A stretch of 34,971 nucleotides of DNA from Lingula anatina. Taxonomy: Eukaryota; Brachiopoda; Lingulata; Lingulida; Lingulidae. The notes beneath the pieces were generated by a model that had not been told where the DNA came from, did not search any database, and saw nothing but the letters and a program-made list of their open reading frames with translations. Each line of letters opens with the position of its first letter. The stretch's first letter is position 1. Shown here in pieces: positions 1-8,500 of the stretch. The position numbers and the translations under genes were made by a program. The stretch lies in the NCBI RefSeq assembly GCF_001039355.2, contig NW_019775418.1, positions 329,341 to 364,311 on the forward strand. Direction: 5' to 3'.

Positions 1-1
1 G

Positions 2-316
2 AAAGTGTGGAGTGTACACGACGGACGCCATATCGAGGAGTGCTCATTTCAATCTGAATTTTCAAAGTTTCGTAACATGTTAACACCTGATTTTTTTCGA
101 AAACACATTCATGGGAGGAGTTGGAATAGAAATTTAGCAGAAGTACCTGATGACTTTTCAATGAAAGAACTAAAAACGTACCTAATCGACAGCAAAGATA
201 GAACATTCGGTACTTTTGCAGTATACCCCCCCACACCCTGTAACTTCCTAAAAACCTTCATTTTTCAAACATTTTTTACAGTGTCTTTTGCACCTATGTC
301 AAAGCTGTTGAAATAA
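2..316 (+). other. Open reading frame entering from the left edge, unknown
   Basis: A frame stays open from the window edge to a TAA at 314-316. The first ~68 residues have a protein-like mix (for example the stretch SEFSKFRNMLTPDFF and later DDFSMKELKTYLIDSKDR). From about base 207 the frame runs into the left arm of a foldback repeat, so the last ~35 residues (VYPPTPCNFLK and onward) are repeat-derived. AATAAA overlaps the stop (312-317). It may be the end of an exon of an upstream gene, a decayed transposon gene, or chance. I do not recognise any domain and assign no function. Confidence 0.2.
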
Positions 317-775
317 AATGTTTTTGTAATTATCTGTGGTCTTTTTATTAGTTTTAATCACGTTTAATCCACCCCATTGAAATACAGTGTGAAAATTTAC
401 AATGTAACCGCAGCTTGCTGCGTTTTTGTTGGCTAACTCTACCTTATTTTATGTGAACATAGGATTGATACATTGTATACTTAGATTTCCTCTGTGAAAT
501 TATTACGAGCTACTTGTTCACATAAAATTACCTTAAAGTTAGCCAACAAAAATGCAGCAAGTTATTGACTGCGGGTGTAAATTGAAGATTCTAACTTTGT
601 ATTTCAATGGGCTGGATTAAACGTGATTAACACTAATAAAAAGTCTACAGGTAATTACAAAAGCATTTTATCTCAACAGCTTTGACATAGATAAACAATA
701 AAATGTAAAAAACTGTTTGAAAAGTGAAAGTTACAGAAAGTTACAGGGTGGGGGGGTATACTACAAAAGTACCGA
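207..775. mobile_element. Foldback (long inverted repeat) element
   Basis: The left arm (about 207-458) and the reverse complement of the right arm (about 515-775) align over their full length, with a loop of roughly 56 bp. Both arms begin CGGTACTTTTG(C/T)AGTATACC and share blocks such as CAAAGCTGTTGA(A/G)ATAAAATG, AATCACGTTTAATCCA, CCCATTGAAATACA and TTTTTGTTGGCTAACT. The arms differ by substitutions and small indels, so the element is not very young. No transposase and no clear target-site duplication are visible. It is probably a non-autonomous DNA transposon; the superfamily is not determined. Confidence 0.7.
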
Positions 776-1064
776 TGGCCCCTTCTACTCTTTCCCCCTG
801 GGAAACAGTCCCGCACAAAATGGCGCGAACTGCGCATGCTCACGATTTCGTGGAAAAGACTCTATTGGAAAGTAATCCTAGAGATGAATTTGTCAGCAGA
901 GGGGCCATATTTCCATGTGGCGATAATACGCATGCGCAGAAAGCGCATTTTCCGGCAAATTCAATAATGACGTTTGCGACCCGACTTCATTGGGGATGTT
1001 TTTTTTTTTTTTTCGGAGAACGGACAAAAATAGGTGCGCGCGCAGGATGTCATCCATAAAAACA
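776..1064 (+). promoter_or_regulatory. CpG-richer promoter-like segment with NRF-1-like palindromes
   Basis: This stretch has many CG dinucleotides compared with the AT-rich DNA around it. It holds TGCGCATGCTCA (831-842) and ACGCATGCGCAG (928-939), both close to the NRF-1 consensus YGCGCAYGCGCR, plus AAAATGGCG near 818. It lies about 800 bp upstream of the first ACBP start codon, immediately before duplicated segment A, so it could be the ACBP promoter. Copy B is preceded by different sequence, which weakens that link. No start site can be placed by eye. Confidence 0.3.
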
Positions 1065-2436
1065 AAAAAGTGTTGCCTTACTTCACTTTTTGTATTCAAT
1101 TTTTTGAAATGAAACATGAAAAGGAAAATTAGTAGTGGCTTTAGTTGATTCAGTTTGTTACAAAATTGCAAGACTAAGTTAAAATGGTGGTACAATCATA
1201 TATAATTAGAGTAATGAACCTGACATCTAAATAGTGTCTTGTAAGGAAACCTTTGTTGAAAATATATATGCTAGTACAAGAAAGCTAGTATAAGCATGGA
1301 AAATTCCAGAAAAATACACTTTGCTTATTATTATTTTTTTAATTCATTAATATAGATAAAAGATAGGCACAGCTAAATTGGGGCACATTTGCTCTTGTAT
1401 GATGCTTTTAGATAGAAAAAATATTTTGACCAGAAAAAGAAAGTAAGATAGGATTGCTAATTTTAAAATGAAAATTTATTTATTCATTTATAAAGATAGG
1501 TTTTACAATAAGGTGAAATTTAATTTACTCAAAAGCATTTTGTCTGTAGTTTTGTATGAAAAAAATGTGAAATAAAGAAAATCCAAATAGAAATTTGTTT
1601 TTAGAATTCATGAAACAGTTTTCTGAAAAGTAAGAGACTGTACAACGGTTATGGACAACAAACTTTTGATGGGTAACGTCAATGGCCATTATTTTCAACA
1701 TATGAAGAACTTGTGAAAAAATTTCTATTTAATGTAAAGATTTAGCCCGTCTTGGGAGTAAACTCTTCTTACAAAGAAGGTACGTTTCACAAGAAGCCTT
1801 AGAAGCAGGCAAAAGAAGGAGTGGCAGCTCACCTGTAGAAAACTTCGATTTTATCACTGAAAATGTCTAACAGTCCGGTAAGTAGTGACATAGAAAGTAA
1901 GATAAAGCAATTGTGAATCTACCAAAGAGGTGAAAACTACCCAGTACAGATGAATACCAACATAGACAGCGCAGTAATTTGAACACTAGGAAGACTACAG
2001 CTATCGCTGCCGGTGAGCGGCAGGTCAAAGTCCATTAAAGAAGCGTTGTCTGGGTTCCTCTGTCTCCGCTATAACACGCCAGGGCTGTGGCCAATCAGTG
2101 GTGTGTGTTTAATGTGCTGATAACATTGTCAGGGTGTTTGTAGTACGTGACTGGCGTCAGCAACTTGGCTATGGGACTTATGGAAGCTTGAGTCACAAGC
2201 TGTCGGCTACAGTTCACCTGTGGAGTATCGTGGTACACTGTGTCTAGACGATGTGTGGTGGAGATCAAAAGTGAACTTTTATTCCTCAGATATTCCAAGA
2301 ATCTGCCATTGTCTTGATCTATGACAGAAATTGTCTTAATCTCTGTTTTAGACTATACGTGGATAAGTTGAAATATGAATGGCAGGTTGGGGGGTGGGGG
2401 GGGGGGGGGAGAGACATCCCTCCCTATCTTCAAAAG

Positions 2437-2598
2437 CAGGCATGTAGCCAGCAATTTCAAAAGGGAGGTTCTTTTTCTGAAAAAGTGTACCTTTTTCCAT
2501 AAAAACTTCATGAACCTAGATCAAATTTTACCCAGAGTAGACCTTTTCCCACCAAAAGGGGCGGTTCTTTCGAACCCCCCGTACCCTCCCTGGCTCTG
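2437..2598. mobile_element. Short GTAGCCAG-type MITE (copy A)
   Basis: The element starts CAGGCATGTAGCCAGC and ends CCCTGGCTCTG, giving imperfect terminal inverted repeats. The interior includes TTCTTTTTCTGAAAAAGTG and AACCTAGATCAAATTTTACC. It lies in ACBP intron 1 of copy A, just after a long G run (2390-2409). Its allelic partner in copy B is at 6567-6715, and more diverged relatives occur near 9840, 12925 and 23540. It has no coding capacity. The CAGG...CCTG ends are hAT-like, which is only suggestive. Confidence 0.55.
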
Positions 2599-3565
2599 AT
2601 AATAAATTGAAAGGACCACTGTGCCCCACCAGGGCTCGATAGTAAGGGTGACCCACTGGCCCTGGGCCACTGAAAACCAACCTAGGGCCATTGAATCACT
2701 GGGGTCACTGGCCCAAAGGGCAAGTAAAATGTCATGTGCCAAATAACCCTTGCAATATTTACCGATATCTCAGGCCAGTATTTAAAAAAGTTAGTGTCAA
2801 GCCCTGCCCACCCCATTGACCAACAAATTGTAGTAAAATTATCATTGGTCATCTGTTTTATATTTTGCCAAGACAAATGTGGCATTTTTTATCTTCTTTA
2901 ACAATCTTAACAAAACCCAGTAAATGCAAACAGAACATCTGTACATCTAAACTTGTATACAAGCAGCAATGTTTTACTAGTTTAGACAAGTTCACATCAG
3001 GTCAGCCTTAGACTTAGGAACATACAGTCAGGTATAGTAAACTCTATGTACCTGTGCCGATGGCCGTTCATTCCTTAATTGAAGCTTCATTCTGTTTGTG
3101 AGGACTTAACACTCATTTTGATGCTGTGGTTAACTTACTTAAACATTCAAAAAGATTTCACAATGAAAACTTCCGGTTTTTGATGTGAATTAAACAATAG
3201 AACAATGGCTCTTGGAACCCATTACTAAGATATTTACTCATAGTAAACCATAAATTGATATATGGCATATCAATTATATATAAATAGATAGGTGTAGATG
3301 TCTCCACATGTTTTCTGGGACATACAGCAGGCTGACATCATTATGTATTATAATTTTGATATTCAGCTCTATGATTCTCATAGAGTTCTTTAAATTTTAC
3401 TTGATCGTCTTATTTCACAAACACCTAGTACTAGTAAGCCCCTGATCTTATGACTGTGAGATCACATCAAAGTTCAAACTAACAAGTATTCAATTTTGTT
3501 TGACTCTGTGCACAAACATATTTAGTATAAGACTCCAGTGCTATCAATCTGATCACTGCACTTAT

Positions 3566-3839
3566 ATATCTATGGGCGTCGATTCAGTTATGTTTCGTCG
3601 ATTCACTGCCTTCCCATCGACAGACGAGAATAGTTACACGATCGACGAAAATAGTGACAGCATTGGTTTTAATACACCGTAGATGAGAAATGTTTGACAA
3701 TTGAATTGACGAAAGTAGATGTTGAATTTATGACAGGATCGTTGAAACTTGAAACTGAATCAATGGGAAGGCAGTGAATCGACGAAACATAACTGAATCG
3801 ACGACATGAATTTTTGCCCTTTTGGCCGCCCATAGATAT
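3566..3839. mobile_element. Foldback MITE with ~75-bp terminal repeats (copy A)
   Basis: The ends read TATGGGCG (3571) and CGCCCATA (ending 3834), with the palindrome extending to ATATC/GATAT. The right arm (about 3760-3834) is complete and contains GAATCGACGAAACATAACTG and the TTTGCCCTTTTGGCCGCC end. The left arm lacks about 24 bp corresponding to GCCAAAAGGGCAAAAATTC and following bases. A TA target-site duplication is possible, which would fit Tc1/mariner-like MITEs. There is no open reading frame of note. Confidence 0.7.
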
Positions 3840-4095
3840 CTCTGTTGGTGAATGCAAGCAGTATCCAGTAACTGTTTAAAAAGTTGACTAAGACAGTAAA
3901 AAAAAAAAACTCAAGAATATGGAAAACAAACTTATTTCTCTATTTGCGGTTTGTAGGAATTCACCCAGGCAGCTACGGACGCCAAGAACCTGAAATCAAA
4001 ACCCACTGATGCCGAGATGCTGGAGTTGTATGGGTTGTATAAACAGGCAACTATAGGAGATGTGAACACAGGTAACACAGATTATGCAGCTTAGA

Positions 4096-4110
4096 GAATG
4101 TGTGTGTGCG

Positions 4111-4142
<32 letters not shown>
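4096..4142. repeat. (GT)n microsatellite
   Basis: TG dinucleotides run here, interrupted by two CG-containing units. It lies in ACBP intron 2 of copy A. The allelic stretch in copy B (about 8408-8440) is shorter. Confidence 0.9.
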
Positions 4143-4283
4143 AGAAGGGAGAGAGAGACCTGTAGACCTGATATAGTAGTTTTATAATATTATCAACTGT
4201 TTTCTATTGTAGACAGACCTGGGATGTTAGACTTCAGTTTTATAATACTGTCAACTGTTTTCTATTGTAGATAGACCTGGGAT

Positions 4284-4284
4284 N
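4284..4284. other. Single-N assembly junction
   Basis: One N interrupts the sequence inside a copy of the exon-3 acceptor repeat (GATAGACCTGGGAT then N). The sequence to the right is unrelated to the expected continuation. This marks a contig join, probably caused by the tandem repeat. Confidence 0.9.
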
Positions 4285-4701
4285 TCTTATATTGTGTTTA
4301 CAGTGTTGCATATATGCTGAAAAATCAAAAAAACCGCATAAGTACTAAAATAGTGGCCCGATCATGCCGATTTTCGAACTTGACCTGCATTTTAGTAAAA
4401 TTGAGTACTTCTGTAAGTTTCATGACAACAGGACTATTGGTTTTCCTTTAAATGTGTTTACAGTGTTGCATATATGCTGAAAAGTGAAAAAACAGCATAA
4501 CTTCTACAATAATGGCCCGATTATGCTGATTTTTGAACTTGACCTGTGTTTCATGAATATTCATCAGCTCTGTAAATATAAAGCCAAAAAGTAAAACTGT
4601 GTTCCACTTATCGTGTTTACAAGGAAAGTGCACGGCGCCGGCGACGGCGACAACAGACGCAGGTGATGGCAATATGTACAGACACATCTGTGTCTGTACA
4701 T
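4285..4701. repeat. Block unique to the A/B junction: 160-bp tandem pair plus a perfect hairpin
   Basis: Two diverged units starting TGTGTTTACAGTGTTGCATA (4293 and 4453) follow each other at a 160-bp period; both include ATATGCTGAAAA and TTGAACTTGACCTG. Then comes a GC-rich stretch, CGGCGCCGGCGACGGCGAC (about 4632-4651), and a perfect inverted repeat with 14-bp arms (4673-4686 and 4689-4702) around a 2-base loop. Copy B starts exactly at the end of this hairpin. The block has no counterpart upstream of copy A, so it may be a dispersed repeat present in one allele. No gene is seen here. Confidence 0.6.
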
Positions 4702-5500
4702 AAAAAGTGTTGCCTTACTTAACTTTTTGTATTCAATTTTTTGAAATGAAACATGAAAAGGAAAATTAGTAGTGGCTTTAGTTGATTCAGTTTGTTACAA
4801 AATTGCAAGACTAAGTTAAAATGGTGGTACAATTTAATTAGAGTAATGAACCTGACATCTAAATAGTGTCTTGTAAGGAAACCTTTGTTGAAAATATATA
4901 TGCTAGTACAAGAAAGCTAGTATAAGCATGAAAAATTCCAGAAAAATACACTTTGCTTATTATTATTATTTTTTAATTCATTAATATAGATAAAAGATAG
5001 GCACAGCTAAATTGGGGCACATTTGCTCTTGTATGATGCTTTTAGATAGAAAAAATATTTTGACCAGAAAGAGAAAGTAAGATATGATTGCTAATTTTAA
5101 AATGAAAATTTATTTATTTATTTATAAAGATAGGTTTTACAATAAGGTGAAATTTAATTTACTCAAAAGCATTTTGTCTGTAGTTTTGTATGAAAAAAAT
5201 ATTAAATAAAGAAAATCCAAATAGAAATTTGTTTTTAGAATTCATGACACAGTTTTCTGAAAAGTAAGAGACTGTATAACGGTTATGGACAACAAACTTT
5301 TGATGGGTAACGTCAATGGCCATTATTTTCAACATATGAAGAACTTTATTGTGAAAAAATTTCTATTTAATGTAAAGATTTAGCCCGTCTTGGGAGTAAA
5401 CTCTTCTTACAAAGAAGGTACGTTTCACAAGAAGCCTTAGAAGCAGGCAAAAGAAGGAGTGGCAGCTCACCTGTAGAAAACTTCGATTTTATCACTGAAA

Positions 5501-8500
5501 ATGTCTAACAGTCCGGTAAGTAGTGACATAGAAAGTAAGATAAAGCAATTGTGCATCTACCAATGAGGTGAAAACTACCCAGTACAGATAAAAACCAGCA
5601 CAGACAGCGCAGTATTTTGAACACTAGAAAGACTACGGCTATCGCAGCCGGTAAGCGGCAGGTCAAAGTCCATTAAAGAAGCGTTGTCTGGGTTCCTCTG
5701 TCTCCGCTATGACACGCCAGGGCTGTGGCCAATCAGTTGTGTGTGTTTAGTGTGCTGATAACATTGTCAGGGTGTTTGTAGTACGTGACTGGCGTCAGCA
5801 ACTTGGCTAGGGGATGTATGGAAGCTTGAGTCACATGCTGTCGGCTACAGTTCACCTGTCAGGGCCGTAGCCTCAGGGGGGGCAGCTGCCCCCCCTGGAA
5901 ATTGGGGTGCAAAAAAATAATCGCAAAGGTAAAAAAATAATTGCAAAGTTGGTATCAATTCTGTGAGAAAAGGCACTCATGGCCACTAGACAATCATTCA
6001 AAAATCTGTTTACAAAGGTGTACTGTTTTTAGCCAACTCAGTTCATGCCAAAAAGCTCACCCTCTCTGAGGGAGCTATCCCCCAGGCCAATTGGCATGTT
6101 GTGTTGAAAAAATGACTGTACTTATGGCAAAATGAACCCACAATTTCTGACTTCTGATTGACCAATAAATAACAGTTAAAATGCACCAGAGCAGTATTAT
6201 ACATACAGTTTTTAAAAATTTTCCACACCGTGGGAGGGGGACACTCCCTCCCACACCCTCCCCCCTCAGGGGCTTTGCCCCTTGTGTCCGCTTACTGCCC
6301 CCCCCCCCTGGCATTTTGCTCAGGCTACTGCCCTGCCTGTGGAGTATCATGGTACACTTATGATTTGTTTAGACGATGTGTGGTGAAGATCAACAGTGAA
6401 CTTTTCTTCCTCAGATATTCCAAGAATCTGTGAGCGTCTTGATCTATGGCAGAAATTGTCTTTATCTCTGTTTTAGACTATACGTCACTAACGTGGATAA
6501 GTTGAAATATGAATGGCAGGTTGGGGGGGGGGGGGGGGTGGAGACATCCCTCCCTATCTTCAGAAGCAGGCCCGTAGCCAGCAGTTTCAAAAGGGAGGTT
6601 CTTTTTCTGAAAAAGTGTACCTTTTTCCATAAAAACTTTATGAACCTAGATCAAATTTTACTCAGAGTAGACCTTTTCCCACCAAAAGGGGCGGTTCTTT
6701 CGAATCCCTGGCTCTGATAATAAATTGAAAGGAACCAGACCTTAGTTTAACCACTGTGCCCCACCAGGGCTCGATAGTAAGGGTGACCCACTGGCCCTGG
6801 GCCACTGAAAACCAACCTAGGGCCATTGAATCACTGGGTTCACTGGCCCAAAGGGCAAGTAAAATGTCATGTGCCAAATAACCCTTGCAATATTTACCGA
6901 TATCTCAGGCCAGTATTTAGAAAAGTAAGTGTCAAGCCCTGCCCACCCCATTGACCAACAAATTGTAGTAAAATTATCATTGGTCATCTGTTGTTTTATA
7001 TTTTGCCAAGACAAATGTGGCATTTTTTTATCGTCCTTAACAATCATAACAAAATCCAGTAAATACGAACAGAACATATGTACATCTAAACTTGCATACA
7101 AGCTGCAATGTTTTTATAGTTTAGACAAGTTCACATCAGGTCAGCCTTAGACTTGGGTACATACTCATACTCAGGTGTAGTTAACTCTATGTACCTGTGC
7201 CAATGGCTTTTCATTCCTTAACTGAAACTTCATTCAGTGTGTGAGAACTTTATCATGATGCTGTGGCTTACTTAGACATTCAGAAGTATTTCACAATGAA
7301 AACTGCCATTTTGTGATGTGAATTAAACAACAGAACAGTGGCTCTTGGCACCCATTACTAAGATATTCACTCATAGTAAACCATAAATTGATATATGGCA
7401 TATCAGTTATATATTTAAATAGATAGGTGTTGATGTCTCCTCATGTTTTCTGGGAGATACAGCAGGCTGACATCATTATGTATTATAATTTTGATATTCA
7501 GCTGGATGATTATCATAGGTTCTTTAAATTTTACTTGATCGTCTTATTTCACAAATCTCCATACACCTAGTACTAGTAAACCCCTGATCTTATGACTGTG
7601 AGATCACATCAAATCTCCATACACCTAGTACTAGTAAACCCCTGATCTTATGACTGTGAGATCACATATCTCCATACACCTAGTACTAGTAAACCCCTGA
7701 TCTTATGACTGTGAGATCACATCAAATCTCCATACACCTAGTACTAGTAAGCCCCTGATCTTAAGACTGTGAGATCACATCAAAGTTCAAACTAACAAGT
7801 ATTCAATTTTGTTTGACCCTGTGCACAAACATATTTGTATAAGACTCCAGTGCTATCAGTCTGATCACTACACTTATATATCTATGGGCGGCCAAAAGGG
7901 CAAAAATTCATGTCGTCAATTCAGTTATGTTTCGTCGATTCACTGCCTTCCCATCGATAGACGAGAATAGTTACACGATCGACGAAAATAGTGACAGCAT
8001 TGGTTTTAATACACCGTAGATGAGAGATGTTTGACAATTGAATTGACGAAAGTAGATGTTGAATTTATGACAGGATCGTTGAAACTTGAAACTGAATCAA
8101 TGGGAAGGCAGTGAATCGACGACATGAATTTTTGGCCGCCCATATATATCTCTGTTGATGAATGTAAGCAGTATCCAGTAACTGTTTAAAAAGTTGACTA
8201 AGACAGTAAAAAAAAAAACTCAAGAAGAATATGGAAAACAAACTTATTTCTCTATTTGCGGTTTGTAGGAATTCACCCAGGCAGCTACGGACGCCAAGAA
8301 CCTGAAATCAAAACCCACTGATGCCGAGATGCTGGAGTTGTATGGGTTGTATAAACAGGCAACTATAGGAGATGTGAACACAGGTAACACAGATTATTGC
8401 AGCTTAGAGAATGTGTGTGTGTGCGTGTGTGTGTGTGTGAGAAGGGAGAGAGAGACCTGTAGACCTGATATAGTAGTTTTATAATATTATCAACTGTTTT

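Larger units (their letters stand above)
1863..4071 (+). pseudogene. Partial second copy of the ACBP gene: exons 1 and 2 only
   Basis: Exon 1 is 1863-1877 (MSNSP) followed by donor GTAAGT at 1878. Exon 2 is 3957-4071, preceded by TTTGTAG and followed by donor GTAACA at 4072. The encoded 43 residues are the same as in copy B. Downstream there are only two acceptor-repeat units (AG ending at 4212 and 4270) before the N at 4284, so exons 3 and 4 are absent from this copy. It is most likely an allelic fragment of the same gene placed in tandem by the assembly. If it is a real duplication, it could only contribute alternative first exons. Confidence 0.7.
1065..4283 (+). repeat. Duplicated segment, copy A (ACBP exons 1-2)
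   Basis: This segment aligns with 4702-8580 almost throughout, starting at AAAAAGTGTTGCCTTACTT and ending at GATAGACCTGGGAT just before the single N at 4284. Differences include substitutions, small indels, a 481-bp gain in copy B at 2217-2221, and different tandem-repeat copy numbers. The 115-bp coding exon is identical in both copies by eye, while introns differ. The single-N junction and this level of divergence fit two unmerged alleles better than a recent true tandem duplication, but the latter is not excluded. Confidence 0.85.

Noticed and set aside
724-1059. 111-codon frame in the promoter-like segment
   Set aside because: It starts in the arm of the foldback element and ends in a T run (poly-Phe), with no protein character.
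6817-7101. Minus-strand frame present in both copies A (2682-2885) and B
   Set aside because: It lies inside ACBP intron 1, has frame-changing indels between copies and no recognisable domain. Conservation is due to the duplication.
7555-7783. CRISPR-like regular repeats
   Set aside because: Units are contiguous without spacers and the DNA is from an animal. It is a minisatellite.
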